Shown piece by piece: positions 1-8,177 of a stretch of DNA of 64,000 nt. The notes below the pieces were generated by a model. That model worked only from the letters and a program-made list of their open reading frames with translations, was not told the origin of the DNA and did no database searches. The DNA comes from an uncultured Bacteroidales bacterium (GTDB lineage Bacteria > Bacteroidota > Bacteroidia > Bacteroidales > FEN-979): contig CAIRDP010000038.1 of NCBI GenBank assembly GCA_903877385.1, positions 48,325-112,324 on the forward strand. The letters run 5' to 3'. Each line of letters starts with the position of its first letter. Positions within the stretch are counted from its first letter, which is position 1. The translations under genes and the position numbers were made by a program.

Positions 1-1055
1 GTTTCTCCTCTTGTGAAAACTGCCGAACCATGGGCTGCAGGAAGATAATCAACGCTGGACCATATAGGGCGGATCTGGTCGAGTTTGCGGCCGTCGACCC
101 GTATACGGGAATCGAGGGTTGCATTCCTTATGGCTTCCTTCTCAATACAATGGTAGTAACGGCCGGTCATGGGCGCAAACTTGACTTTTTCCTCTTCGGT
201 AAGCGTTGCAAGGAATTCTTCCTTTATGGAATCGAGGATGGTCTTGCGTTCATGCTTGTCAGCAACGCCTTTGCAGGCCATTGCATAGATTTTATCATAG
301 CAGGCGGCATGAATCTTCTGCATGTATTCCGCATCGTTAACTTCGTGGCAGTATACGCGTTTTACTTTTGATGACTCAACCTGGGATGCAAGATCCGACT
401 GGGCCTGGCATTGTACCTTGATGGCATCGTGCGCGATGCGGAGGGCTTCCACCATATCGCTTTCCGAAACTTCTTTCATTTCGCCTTCCACCATCATGAT
501 GTTCTCCATGGTAGCGCCAACAAGGATGTCGATATCGGCATTGGCAAGGTCTGAAATGTTCGGGTTTACCACAAACTGTCCGTTTATCCTGGCCACCCTG
601 ACTTCTGAAATGGGACCGAGGAAAGGTATATCGCTGACAGCCAGTGCTGCAGAAGCAGCAAGTCCTGCCAGTGCATCCGGTAAGATATTTCTGTCGGCCG
701 AGATGAGGGTGATGATCACCTGGACTTCTGCATGAAAATCATCAGGGAATAAGGGTCTTAATACGCGGTCGACAAGGCGTGCAATAAGCACTTCGTAGTC
801 GGAAGGCCTGGTTTCACGTTTAAAAAAACCACCGGGAAAACGGCCGGCAGCTGCATATTTTTCGCGGTATTCAACCGAAAGCGGCATAAAATCAACATTC
901 TCGCCTGCTTCCTGCCTGGCTACAACAGTGGCCAGTAACATGGTATCGCCCAGCTTGACAACGACGGAACCGTCGGCCTGCTTTGCAAGACGTCCGGTTT
1001 CAATACTCACTTCACGGCCGTCGGGAAGCTGGAATGTTTTTAAAATAGGGTTCAT
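1..1055 (-). CDS. pnp: Polyribonucleotide nucleotidyltransferase (PNPase), C-terminal part outside window
   Basis: Phosphorolytic 3'-5' exoribonuclease and polynucleotide polymerase of mRNA decay. Reading the minus strand from the ATG at 1053-1055 gives a protein beginning [19 protein letters not shown] and containing [10 protein letters not shown] and [11 protein letters not shown], which are hallmarks of the first RNase PH-like domain. The last residues before the edge, near [11 protein letters not shown], belong to the second RNase PH core. About 351 codons are present, so the second core, KH and S1 domains lie beyond base 1. It is downstream of rpsO in the classic rpsO-pnp order, with a terminator-like hairpin and a second hairpin in the gap. 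It is absent from simple ORF lists only because it runs off the window. Confidence 0.96.
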   Translation of the reverse strand, partial: MNPILKTFQLPDGREVSIETGRLAKQADGSVVVKLGDTMLLATVVARQEAGENVDFMPLSVEYREKYAAAGRFPGGFFKRETRPSDYEVLIARLVDRVLRPLFPDDFHAEVQVIITLISADRNILPDALAGLAASAALAVSDIPFLGPISEVRVARINGQFVVNPNISDLANADIDILVGATMENIMMVEGEMKEVSESDMVEALRIAHDAIKVQCQAQSDLASQVESSKVKRVYCHEVNDAEYMQKIHAACYDKIYAMACKGVADKHERKTILDSIKEEFLATLTEEEKVKFAPMTGRYYHCIEKEAIRNATLDSRIRVDGRKLDQIRPIWSSVDYLPAAHGSAVFTRGE

Positions 1056-1107
1056 TTGAAATTCTTCTTTTTATATAGTCCCGGATTTTCTGGATTATTA
1101 AAGGAAG

Positions 1108-1135
1108 CTGTAAGCCCGGGATGAAATTCTTACAG
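1108..1135 (-). other. Inverted repeat in pnp leader
   Basis: CTGTAAG (1108-1114) pairs with CTTACAG (1129-1135) around a 14-base loop, 53 bases upstream of the pnp start. In enterobacteria the pnp leader forms an RNase III-cleaved hairpin used in autoregulation. Whether this shorter hairpin plays a comparable role is inference only. Confidence 0.35.
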
Positions 1136-1148
1136 TCTTTCAGACAAT

Positions 1149-1179
1149 AAAAGAGGCAATTAAATGAATTGCCTCTTTT
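1149..1179 (-). terminator. Intrinsic terminator between rpsO and pnp
   Basis: A perfect 13-bp stem (AAAAGAGGCAATT / AATTGCCTCTTTT) closes a 5-base loop 22 bases after the rpsO stop. On the minus strand the stem ends in a TTTT run followed by ATTG, the form of a rho-independent terminator. It probably limits read-through from rpsO into pnp, since no promoter match was obvious in the gap. Confidence 0.8.
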
Positions 1180-1200
1180 ACAATTCCGCAAAGAAGAAAC

Positions 1201-1470
1201 TTATTTACGGATATTCAGTTTCTTGATGATAGACCTGTAACGGCTGATCTCTTTTTGTTTCAGGTAATCGAGCAAACGGCGGCGTTTTCCAACAAGACCA
1301 ACGAGTGATCTTTCGGTTGCCATGTCTTTTTTGTTAATTTTGAGGTGCTCGGTGAGATGCTGGATCTTCATGGTAAACAATGCGATCTGGGCCTCGGCTG
1401 AACCTGTGTCAAATTCGGATTTTCCGTGATCTTTAAACGCTTTCTTCTTTACTTCAGGTGCTAAATTCAT
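1201..1470 (-). CDS. rpsO: 30S ribosomal protein S15
   Basis: Primary 16S rRNA-binding protein of the small subunit, needed for platform assembly. The 89-residue product has the usual family length and the conserved segments FDTGSAEAQIALFT, LTEHLKINKKD and the basic GKRRRLLDYLK. The ATG start at 1468-1470 follows an excellent Bacteroidota promoter (1520-1551). The terminator hairpin 1149-1179 lies just downstream, then pnp. Nothing unusual in the protein. Confidence 0.98.
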   Translation of the reverse strand: MNLAPEVKKKAFKDHGKSEFDTGSAEAQIALFTMKIQHLTEHLKINKKDMATERSLVGLVGKRRRLLDYLKQKEISRYRSIIKKLNIRK

Positions 1471-1519
1471 TTTCTGATAACTTAAATTAATGTATTTTTT
1501 AGGGTGAAAAATCGGGCTG

Positions 1520-1551
1520 CAAAATTACATCTTTCTTTGGGATTTAACAAA
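1520..1551 (-). promoter_or_regulatory. Bacteroidota-type promoter of rpsO
   Basis: On the minus strand the sequence reads TTTG (1548-1551), 20 bases, then TAATTTTG (1520-1527). This matches the -33 TTTG / -7 TAnnTTTG consensus with canonical spacing. The expected start point is near 1512-1514, giving a leader of about 45 bases. This is the strongest single promoter in the window and supports the taxonomic reading. Confidence 0.85.
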
Positions 1552-1596
1552 TGTTTTATAGAATTTAACCATTTTTTTCAGGCAATGTAAATAATG

Positions 1597-1604
1597 TACC
1601 TTTG
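1597..1604 (+). promoter_or_regulatory. -7 element TACCTTTG before the aldehyde dehydrogenase
   Basis: Exact TAnnTTTG match. The -33 position falls in a T-run (1572-1578) without a G, so the upstream half is weak. Initiation would be near 1610, placing the whole AATC microsatellite in the transcript. Confidence 0.55.
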
Positions 1605-1652
1605 ATTGACTGCTTGATTGACTGATTTGCTGAATGACTGAATATAAAAATG

Positions 1653-1692
<40 letters not shown>

Positions 1693-1693
1693 T

Positions 1694-3067
1694 ATGAAGG
1701 ACCTACCTCAGCAACTTCAGAATCAACGGGATTATTTTTTAACGCATAAAACCAAAGACCTGGAATTCAGGGTCGAACAGTTAAAAATCCTGAAAAAAGC
1801 CATCCTCAAATATGAAGACCGGCTTTATGAAGCTTTTTGGAAAGACCTGAGGAAGTCGAAATTCGAGACGTATGAAACGGAATTAGGACTTGTACTGGAA
1901 GAGATAGACCGGCATATCTGCCGCCTTCATTCCTGGGCCAGGCCAATCAAAGTAAGCACCAACCAGCTTCTCCATTTCTGGTCGAAGAGCAGTATCCGTA
2001 AAGAGCCTTACGGGCTTGTCCTTATCATGGCTCCCTGGAATTATCCGTTCCAGCTCCTGATCAATCCCCTGGTGGGAGCTGTTTCGGCAGGGAATTGCGT
2101 GGCTCTGAAACCTTCGGAATTAAGCCCGAACATAGCCGGGATTATCGAAGAAATGATAAAGGAATTCTTTGAACCTCAATACATTTCTCTTTTTAACGGC
2201 GAAATGGAATTGAGCCAGTCCCTGATCGGGCAGAAATGGGATCTGATATTCTTTACCGGCAGTCCTGCCGTGGGCCGCATCGTTATGGAATCTGCCGCCA
2301 GGAACCTCACACCACTGGTTCTTGAGCTTGGGGGTAAAAGCCCCTGCATCGTAGATGCTGATGCAAACCTGAAGGTGGCAGCCAGCAGGATAGTATGGGG
2401 GAAATTCCTGAATGCCGGTCAAACCTGCATTGCCCCCGATTACCTGTTTGTTCATTCATCGGTAAAAGCTGAGCTGCTTCGGTTGATGAGTGAAAAAATA
2501 ACTCAATATTTCGGTATTAAACCAGGGGAATGCATTGACTATCCGGGTATTGTGAACGAGGCCAAAACCCAGAGGCTGGCTGGTTTCCTGGGCAGGGGCA
2601 AGGTTGTGGCAGGGGGTGAAGTTGATATAAAGCGACGCTTCATTTCGCCTACAATTCTTGACAATATCAGTCCTGCCGACCCCGTAATGCAGGAAGAGAT
2701 CTTTGGCCCGATACTCCCTGTTTTTGAATTCAGCATGATGAGCGAGGTGATTGATTTCATCAATTCAAACCCAAAGCCACTGGCACTTTATTATTTTTCA
2801 GAAAATGCCTTGAACCAGGAGGATCTGCTCATGAAAACTTCTTCAGGCGGAGCATGCATTAACGATGTAATAACCCATGTTGCCAATTCCAACCTGCCGT
2901 TCGGGGGAGTCGGGAATTCGGGTATGGGGATGTATCATGGAAAGTTCAGTTTTGATGCATTCTCGCATCAAAGGGCAGTTATTAAAAAATCGACCCGCCT
3001 GGACGTGCCTGTACGGTATCCTCCCTACAGGGGCAAGTTGTGGATGCTTAAAAAGCTGCTGAAATAA
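1694..3067 (+). CDS. Aldehyde dehydrogenase, ALDH3-like
   Basis: NAD(P)-dependent oxidation of aldehydes to acids. The order of motifs is typical: [14 protein letters not shown] and KPSELSP (cofactor binding), [20 protein letters not shown] (general base Glu) and [11 protein letters not shown] with the catalytic Cys at about residue 245. The C-terminal hydrophobic-basic tail resembles class 3 enzymes. The start at 1694 begins [15 protein letters not shown], which fits where ALDH3 proteins begin. An in-frame ATG at 1634 would add 20 residues encoded mainly by the AATC repeat. A 15-codon leader (1650-1697) overlaps the chosen start as ATGA, so translational coupling is possible. The substrate cannot be told. 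Confidence 0.9.
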   Translation: MKDLPQQLQNQRDYFLTHKTKDLEFRVEQLKILKKAILKYEDRLYEAFWKDLRKSKFETYETELGLVLEEIDRHICRLHSWARPIKVSTNQLLHFWSKSSIRKEPYGLVLIMAPWNYPFQLLINPLVGAVSAGNCVALKPSELSPNIAGIIEEMIKEFFEPQYISLFNGEMELSQSLIGQKWDLIFFTGSPAVGRIVMESAARNLTPLVLELGGKSPCIVDADANLKVAASRIVWGKFLNAGQTCIAPDYLFVHSSVKAELLRLMSEKITQYFGIKPGECIDYPGIVNEAKTQRLAGFLGRGKVVAGGEVDIKRRFISPTILDNISPADPVMQEEIFGPILPVFEFSMMSEVIDFINSNPKPLALYYFSENALNQEDLLMKTSSGGACINDVITHVANSNLPFGGVGNSGMGMYHGKFSFDAFSHQRAVIKKSTRLDVPVRYPPYRGKLWMLKKLLK

Positions 3068-3079
3068 ATACCAGGCCGT

Positions 3080-3101
3080 GTAACATATGGGCATACGTTA
3101 C
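3080..3101. promoter_or_regulatory. 22-bp near-perfect palindrome
   Basis: GTAACATATG GG CATACGTTAC: 10-bp arms with one mismatch around a 2-base centre, 28 bases before the DUF4342 start and 12 after the aldehyde dehydrogenase stop. The centre is too small for a good hairpin loop and no T-run follows, so a dimeric repressor operator is more likely than a terminator. No cognate regulator is evident nearby. Confidence 0.4.
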
Positions 3102-3129
3102 GTCAAACTGATTTCAAAACAGTATTGGT

Positions 3130-3387
3130 ATGGAAAACATAAAGGAAGAATTCAGGATAAAAGGTGAGGAACTTGTTGAGAAGATCAAACAGCTTCTTCA
3201 TGAAGGTAATGTGAGAAGGATCATCATCAAGGACGAGACGGGAAAGGTTTATCTTGAGATCCCCGTAACGGTTGGGGTGATCGGTGCCATTGTAGCGCCC
3301 ATGCTGGCGGCAGTAGGCGCCATTGCTGCCATGGTAGCCCAGCTTCAGATCGAGGTCATTCGAACTGAAGAACAGGAAAAAAAATAG
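3130..3387 (+). CDS. DUF4342 domain protein
   Basis: The 85-residue protein consists almost entirely of a DUF4342 domain. An N-terminal amphipathic part (EEFRIKGEELVEKIKQLLHEGNV) is followed by RRIIIKDETGKVYLEIPVTV. A glycine/alanine-rich hydrophobic segment at about residues 48-70 is probably a membrane or membrane-associated helix, and the tail is charged. The biochemical function of the family is not known to me. It stands alone between a 22-bp palindrome and a poly-G block, and is convergent with aroE. Confidence 0.8.
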   Translation: MENIKEEFRIKGEELVEKIKQLLHEGNVRRIIIKDETGKVYLEIPVTVGVIGAIVAPMLAAVGAIAAMVAQLQIEVIRTEEQEKK

Positions 3388-3451
3388 GGGGGGGAGACGA
3401 ATATCGAATATTGAACAACGAAGTTTGAATGTTGAACGCAAGGGGGGGGGG
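3387..3451 (+). repeat. Two poly-G tracts flanking short imperfect direct repeats
   Basis: G8 (3387-3394, starting in the DUF4342 stop codon) and G10 (3442-3451, ending 2 bases from the aroE stop) flank an AT-rich block. The block holds the related units GAATATTGAAC and GAATGTTGAAC. No gene or clear terminator is present. Long homopolymers are unstable in copying and are also assembly-error hot spots. Confidence 0.7.
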
Positions 3452-3453
3452 AT

Positions 3454-4212
3454 CTATTTTGCGTTCATCCATATCCCGAATGAAAGTTCCGCCTGGTTTT
3501 CGAACATTTTTATGCCGTTTTGCACCTTGGCCCCCTCTGCCCGGGCCAAGTGCAACAACTTGGTTTCTGGAGGTTTGTATACCAGGTCATATACATAATG
3601 TTGAGGGCCAAGCAGGCCGAAGGGCAAGGGAGGGGCTGTTTCAGTATCAGGGAACATCCCGGCCGGGGTACAGTTTACGATGAAGGTGAATTTTTTAAGA
3701 AGCCCGGCTGATAGCTCATCATACCTGATAATGTTCTCCGACTTTTTCGTCCTGGAAACATGCAGCACTTCAAGCCCCATCTCCTTCAGTATGAATGCCA
3801 CAGCTTTAGCCGATCCCCCCGTTCCGAGGATCAGTGCATGGGTGTATGGGAAACCAGGGTCCAGCGAACTTTTAAATCCCCCGGCATCGGTATTGTACCC
3901 TATGAGTTCGGCAAGCCCGCCGGTATGCCGGATTAAAACCGTATTTACAGCTCCGATCCCGGCAGCCAGCGGATCCAGGCGGTCAAGAAACGGAATTATG
4001 CTTTCCTTGAAAGGAATTGTAACATTGAAACCTTGCAGTCGGGCTGTGCCGGCAATCAATGCCCTCACCTCATCCACATGCATTAAAGGAAAAAGAGAAT
4101 AGGAAAAGCCTGATAAGCCTTCGCGTTTAAACTTTTCGGCGAAATACCCGGCTGATGCGGAGTGTTCAAGTGGGTAACCGATCAGTCCGAACCGGCATGG
4201 ATTCATGCTCAA
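3454..4212 (-). CDS. aroE: Shikimate dehydrogenase
   Basis: NADPH-dependent reduction of 3-dehydroshikimate to shikimate in aromatic amino acid synthesis. The 252-residue product is family-sized and shows FGLIGYPLEHSAS (shikimate-binding Ser), NVTIPFKESI (catalytic Lys), the NTDAGGF motif, the dinucleotide loop LGTGGSAKAV and the C-terminal FENQAELSF segment. The start overlaps the comA stop by 4 bases (ATGA), so it is translationally coupled to comA as the last gene of the TPR-comA-aroE operon. Confidence 0.95.
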   Translation of the reverse strand: MSMNPCRFGLIGYPLEHSASAGYFAEKFKREGLSGFSYSLFPLMHVDEVRALIAGTARLQGFNVTIPFKESIIPFLDRLDPLAAGIGAVNTVLIRHTGGLAELIGYNTDAGGFKSSLDPGFPYTHALILGTGGSAKAVAFILKEMGLEVLHVSRTKKSENIIRYDELSAGLLKKFTFIVNCTPAGMFPDTETAPPLPFGLLGPQHYVYDLVYKPPETKLLHLARAEGAKVQNGIKMFENQAELSFGIWMNAK

Positions 4213-4997
4213 ACCTGTTGAAATTTTTTAAGCTTTTCGGGCAGAAACTGGAAGAAGGTATCACCCCTTAAACCGAGCCTCAGGGTTTCAAGCGGAATGA
4301 CTTCCGAGGGGGGGATATTCCCAAGATTCACATTGGCGCCGAAATGCTTGATAAACCAGACCTGCTGTGATTTCAAAGGAGCCTCCCAGATGATCTTTTG
4401 TATGTCGACCTTACTGAGGATCTTGTTGATAAGGGCTACATGGGCCTTGCCGGTGGGCCTGTAGATGCCCACGTTGCCGCTTTCCCTTGCTTCTCCGATA
4501 ACTTTAAACGAGCCCGCCTGCAACTCCTTTTGCATCATCTCGATCCATTTGTTGGGTGAAATCAGAATCCCCGATTCCTTGGAACCAACCTCCGAAAGAA
4601 CGGTATATTGCTTGGAAAGGATGTTGATATGTTCGCATTTCACGTCATGGTTGATGCTCATCGAACCGTCGGAGATCTCAACGGTATCAAGCCCAAGCTG
4701 GTCAATGAATTTCCTGTAATCGTCAAAACGGTCGCGGATGAAAAAGGCTTCAAAAAGTGTACCTCCCAGGTATACTTTGATATTTGCTTCTTTATAAACC
4801 TTGATTTTCTTCTGCAGGTCATGTGTTACCAATGAGGTGCCGAAACCAAGCTTGACGTAGTCAATATATTCGCTGCCAACGGCAACTATGTCTTCAGCTT
4901 CACGTACGCTGAGGCTTTTATCCATTACCATTGCGATACCTGACTGCCGCGGTTTCTGAGTACGTTCAGGTAAAAAAGGGAGGTCGATGTTCATCAT
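4209..4997 (-). CDS. Phosphosulfolactate synthase family protein (ComA-like)
   Basis: The ComA family adds sulfite to phosphoenolpyruvate, giving phosphosulfolactate; in methanogens this is the first step of coenzyme M synthesis. The 262-residue TIM-barrel-type protein shows VMDKSLSVREAEDI, YVKLGFGTS, KVYLGGTLFE, VEISDGSMSI and the C-terminal LGNIPPSEVIPLETLRLGLRGD, all characteristic of the family. Bacteroidota have no coenzyme M, so the product may feed another sulfonate. Supply of cysteate for sulfonolipids is a possibility I infer, not something the sequence shows. It lies between the TPR gene (5-base gap) and aroE (4-base overlap). Confidence 0.85.
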   Translation of the reverse strand: MMNIDLPFLPERTQKPRQSGIAMVMDKSLSVREAEDIVAVGSEYIDYVKLGFGTSLVTHDLQKKIKVYKEANIKVYLGGTLFEAFFIRDRFDDYRKFIDQLGLDTVEISDGSMSINHDVKCEHINILSKQYTVLSEVGSKESGILISPNKWIEMMQKELQAGSFKVIGEARESGNVGIYRPTGKAHVALINKILSKVDIQKIIWEAPLKSQQVWFIKHFGANVNLGNIPPSEVIPLETLRLGLRGDTFFQFLPEKLKKFQQV

Positions 4998-5002
4998 AGG
5001 AT

Positions 5003-6406
5003 CTATTTTTTGTGGGCTTCAATAATCTCAATTACGGCTGGATTGTGCTGGGCCTCGGGGAACATGGTAAACAGGCGTTTATACCCGTTAAAATCCATGT
5101 TCAGGGCTTTCGAGAGGGTTTCGTTTGCATGTTTGCTGCGGCCGAGCAGGAAAAGATAATAAGCCATTCCAAAGTAGAAATCGGGATTTTCATCATGTTG
5201 CTTCATCCCTCCAAGAAGCACGTCATAGGCTTCCTGGTAAAGGCGGGCATCGGCATAGGCAACGGAAAGATCGAGCCAGACGTCGGGATCCTCAGGATTC
5301 ATCTCGATTGCTTTTTTATAGGCGGGGATGCCTTCGTCAAAGCGGTTCAGCTTGATATACATGTCGCCGAGCATGGACCAGTATTCGGGTACTGCGGGCG
5401 ACAATTTTATAGCTTTCCTGATGTATGAGAGTGCAGTCTGGGGTTTCCCCAGTTCATCATAAGCAATCCCTATTCCCATCCAGGCATCGGCAAAATCGCT
5501 GTCTAGTGTTATTGCCTTCTTATAATAATCTATGGAATAGTCGAACTGGCATAGTTTCTCATAGCATTCACCGATGTAATAATATGTCAAAGGCTCCGGG
5601 TCCTCATAAAACAGGGTTTCCAGGTAGGTCTGTATGGCTTTCTCATACATTCCTGCATTTGCATAACAATTGGCTTTATTAAAGTATGCCGAGGAGAATG
5701 ACTCGTCAATAGCAATTGCATAATCATATGCTTCAACCGACTTGTCGAATTCCTCCATATTCCCGTACGCCACGCCGAGGTTGAACCAGGAGACTTTGGA
5801 GTACGGGTGTTCATCAAGAAAGACCTTGAAAAATTCAATGCATTTTTCTGACTGCCTGGTGATCTCGAAACAAAATGAGATTTCAAACAAGGCAGCTTCA
5901 TTTTCGGGATTTATTCGGATGGCTTCGGTGAGGTGTTTTATTGCCTGGTTGTATTTTCCAAGGTTCTCATATTCAAACGCAAGGCTAACATGGATATCGT
6001 CCTGGTCCTCGCCGCCTTCCAGGGCATTTTTAAATGACTGTATGGCTTTTTCGGAACGTTCAAGCTGGCTGTAAAGATTGCCTTTCTGTACCTGGAATTC
6101 CGGATCGGTCAGATCGCTGTGGTCAAGTTCATCAAGCAGGTTCAGGGCTTCGTGATCTTTTTTCGTATGGATGAAATATTGTACCTGCTTAAGAAGAATG
6201 AGAGGGTTGTTCTGATGCTGGCGCAGCGCTTTTTTCAGGCAAATCAATGCAGAAGGAAGATCGTTGAGATAAAGGTAGTAGTCGATAATGTCCTCATATT
6301 CAAAAACATCGAAGAAATGATGCTCTTTATAGTTGATCATGTCCTCGTAATGTCTCACAAGGGCAATCAGTTCAGGATCGAACTGTGATTCAAAAGGATC
6401 TTCCAT
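5003..6406 (-). CDS. Tetratricopeptide-repeat protein
   Basis: Cytoplasmic scaffold-type protein of about 467 residues made of 10 or more consecutive TPR motifs (for example WFNLGVAYGNMEEFDKSVEAY and WMGIGIAYDELGKPQTAL). It has no signal peptide or membrane segment. The chosen ATG at 6404-6406 begins MEDPFESQFDPELIALVRHY; the longer open frame upstream starts with a TTG and a non-conserved leader. It is the first gene of the operon with comA and aroE. TPR arrays bind partner proteins, but the partner is unknown. The same order with comA and aroE suggests a conserved Bacteroidota cluster. Confidence 0.88.
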   Translation of the reverse strand: MEDPFESQFDPELIALVRHYEDMINYKEHHFFDVFEYEDIIDYYLYLNDLPSALICLKKALRQHQNNPLILLKQVQYFIHTKKDHEALNLLDELDHSDLTDPEFQVQKGNLYSQLERSEKAIQSFKNALEGGEDQDDIHVSLAFEYENLGKYNQAIKHLTEAIRINPENEAALFEISFCFEITRQSEKCIEFFKVFLDEHPYSKVSWFNLGVAYGNMEEFDKSVEAYDYAIAIDESFSSAYFNKANCYANAGMYEKAIQTYLETLFYEDPEPLTYYYIGECYEKLCQFDYSIDYYKKAITLDSDFADAWMGIGIAYDELGKPQTALSYIRKAIKLSPAVPEYWSMLGDMYIKLNRFDEGIPAYKKAIEMNPEDPDVWLDLSVAYADARLYQEAYDVLLGGMKQHDENPDFYFGMAYYLFLLGRSKHANETLSKALNMDFNGYKRLFTMFPEAQHNPAVIEIIEAHKK

Positions 6407-6445
6407 ATAGTATGCCTGAGAAAAGCTAACAAACCAAATTCCTTG

Positions 6446-6453
6446 CAAAGGTA
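6446..6453 (-). promoter_or_regulatory. -7 element of the TPR-comA-aroE operon
   Basis: Minus-strand TACCTTTG, an exact TAnnTTTG match, 39 bases upstream of the chosen TPR start. It is embedded in the small inverted sequence CCTTACCTTTGCAAGG. No TTTG at the proper distance upstream. Confidence 0.5.
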
Positions 6454-6517
6454 AGGAATTTCCGCCACCTTTTACTTTCTCTCCCGGTGAGCTCAGCTGT
6501 TTTTTTCAACAAAGATC

Positions 6518-6546
6518 TTGAGAACATAAAAAAAACGTTACATTTG
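6518..6546 (+). promoter_or_regulatory. Promoter of the glmM-like gene
   Basis: TTG (6518-6520), 18 bases, then TACATTTG (6539-6546), an exact -7 match 15 bases before the ATG at 6562. The spacer is one base shorter than the usual 19-21. The short leader supports the ATG at 6562 over the upstream in-frame start at 6487. Confidence 0.6.
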
Positions 6547-6561
6547 TTTAAAAAATACCGT

Positions 6562-7959
6562 ATGGCGTTAATCACTTCAATAAGCGGGATCCGCGGAACA
6601 ATAGGCGGAAAGGAAGGCCAGGGGCTGACTCCGGTTGACATCCTGAAATTCACTTCCGCTTATGCTCAATGGGTCAAGGAGGATACCGGGAAAGAGACCC
6701 CCTTGCTTATCCTTGGCCGGGATGCCAGGATATCGGGAGAAATGGTTAACCACCTGGTTTGCGGTACTTTGCTTAGTTGCGGGCTTGATGTGATTGATAT
6801 AGGGCTAACTACAACTCCAACAGCTGAAATGGCGGTGGGTTTTCATAATGCCGACGGGGGGATCATCCTTACGGCAAGCCATAACCCGAAGCAATGGAAT
6901 GCACTGAAACTTCTTAATTCAAAAGGCGAATTTCTTTCCGCTGCCGACGGGGAGAAGATCCTCGAGCTTTCTCAGAAGAAAGACCGCAAATTCGCCGAAA
7001 TCCAGAATCTCGGCATTTGTACAACCGATGATTCCTGCATTGAAAAGCATATTGAAAAAATTCTTGAACTGGAACTTGTGGATGTGGAAGCCATTAAAGC
7101 GGCCAGGTTCATTGTTGCGGTGGATGCCGTAAACAGTACGGGAGGGATTGCGGTGCCAATGCTGCTGCAGGCCCTGGGAGTAGGCAAGATCATTCCCCTG
7201 TACTGCGAACCCAACGGTGATTTCCCGCATAACCCCGAACCTCTTCCCGAGAACATCAACGATATTTGCGAGCTTATTATTAAAACCAAGGCCGATGTGG
7301 GTTTTGTTGTTGATCCTGATGTTGACCGCCTGGCTATTGTGAACCAGCTTGGCGAACCCTTTGGGGAGGAATACACCCTGGTTGCGGTAGCCGATTATGT
7401 ACTTGGATATAAAAAGGGGAATACGGTTTCAAACCTTTCTTCAACACAAGCCCTGCAGGTGGTTACAGAAGAGCATGAAGGGAAATATTTTGCCTCGGCT
7501 GTAGGTGAGGTCAATGTGGTGGAATGCATGAAGAAGCAGCATGCTGTGATAGGAGGGGAAGGTAACGGAGGTGTAATTTATCCTGAATTGCATTACGGAA
7601 GGGACGCCCTGGTCGGGATAGCCCTGTTTTTATCTTTCATGGCACGTTCCCGGAAGAACTGCTCAAAGCTCAGGGATATGTACCCGAGTTTTTTTATATC
7701 CAAGAACAAAATCAGTTTTATAGCCGAAATGGATATAGACGATATCCTCAAAAAACTGGCAAAGAAATATAACAGCTGCCCGGTTTCAATGATTGATGGC
7801 ATTAAAATTCATTTCGAAGGGGAATGGGTGCATCTGAGGAAATCAAACACCGAGCCCATTGTCAGGATTTATGCCGAAAGCAATTTGCAGGAAAAAGCAG
7901 ATATCCTGGCAAAGAAAATAATGCGGGATGTTGACGAGATCATCAAGGGAAATGAGTAA
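6562..7959 (+). CDS. glmM: Phosphoglucosamine mutase-type phosphohexomutase
   Basis: Interconverts glucosamine-6-P and glucosamine-1-P for UDP-GlcNAc synthesis, or acts on a related hexose phosphate. The 465-residue protein starts MALITSISGIRGTIGG and contains the phosphoserine loop TASHNPKQWNALK, the metal-binding DPDVDRLA and the sugar-binding GEGNGG. RKSNTEPIVRIYAE is the phosphate-binding loop of domain 4. The domain set is complete. GlmM is the usual assignment for this Bacteroidota family; phosphomannomutase or phosphoglucomutase activity cannot be excluded. Its 3' end overlaps the next small gene by 8 bases. Confidence 0.88.
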   Translation: MALITSISGIRGTIGGKEGQGLTPVDILKFTSAYAQWVKEDTGKETPLLILGRDARISGEMVNHLVCGTLLSCGLDVIDIGLTTTPTAEMAVGFHNADGGIILTASHNPKQWNALKLLNSKGEFLSAADGEKILELSQKKDRKFAEIQNLGICTTDDSCIEKHIEKILELELVDVEAIKAARFIVAVDAVNSTGGIAVPMLLQALGVGKIIPLYCEPNGDFPHNPEPLPENINDICELIIKTKADVGFVVDPDVDRLAIVNQLGEPFGEEYTLVAVADYVLGYKKGNTVSNLSSTQALQVVTEEHEGKYFASAVGEVNVVECMKKQHAVIGGEGNGGVIYPELHYGRDALVGIALFLSFMARSRKNCSKLRDMYPSFFISKNKISFIAEMDIDDILKKLAKKYNSCPVSMIDGIKIHFEGEWVHLRKSNTEPIVRIYAESNLQEKADILAKKIMRDVDEIIKGNE

Positions 7960-8173
7960 AAAAAAGAAAAAGGCAGTTAAGTATAAAGTGGTATCGATCA
8001 CTGTTTCGGCCCGTCAAAAAAAATCACTGATGAATTTTTGCAAATCGAGAAAGTCAACTCCGAACAAGGTCATCAAAAAGGCCATCCGCCCGCTGCTCGA
8101 GAATTACAATGACCTGGAAGTTAACCATGTTCCCTCCAAAGTTAGCCAGCTCCAGCTTTTCAGCATGGAATGA
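7952..8173 (+). CDS. Small conserved basic protein, ribbon-helix-helix-like
   Basis: A 73-residue protein starting MSKKKKKAVKYK at the ATG overlapping the glmM stop (GGAAATGAGTAA). It has a lysine-rich N-terminus, a predicted strand (VVSITVSA), a helix (RQKKSLMNFCKSR), a turn and a second helix (NKVIKKAIRPLLENY). That order recalls MetJ/Arc-type ribbon-helix-helix DNA-binding proteins. The fold is inference. Its partner or target is unknown; the overlap implies co-expression with glmM. It converges on recR with a 4-base gap. Confidence 0.7.
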   Translation: MSKKKKKAVKYKVVSITVSARQKKSLMNFCKSRKSTPNKVIKKAIRPLLENYNDLEVNHVPSKVSQLQLFSME

Positions 8174-8177
8174 ACAT

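Noticed and set aside
322..735. Plus-strand ORF of 137 codons
   Set aside because: It is antisense to pnp, whose minus-strand reading is unambiguous; composition and content show a shadow frame.
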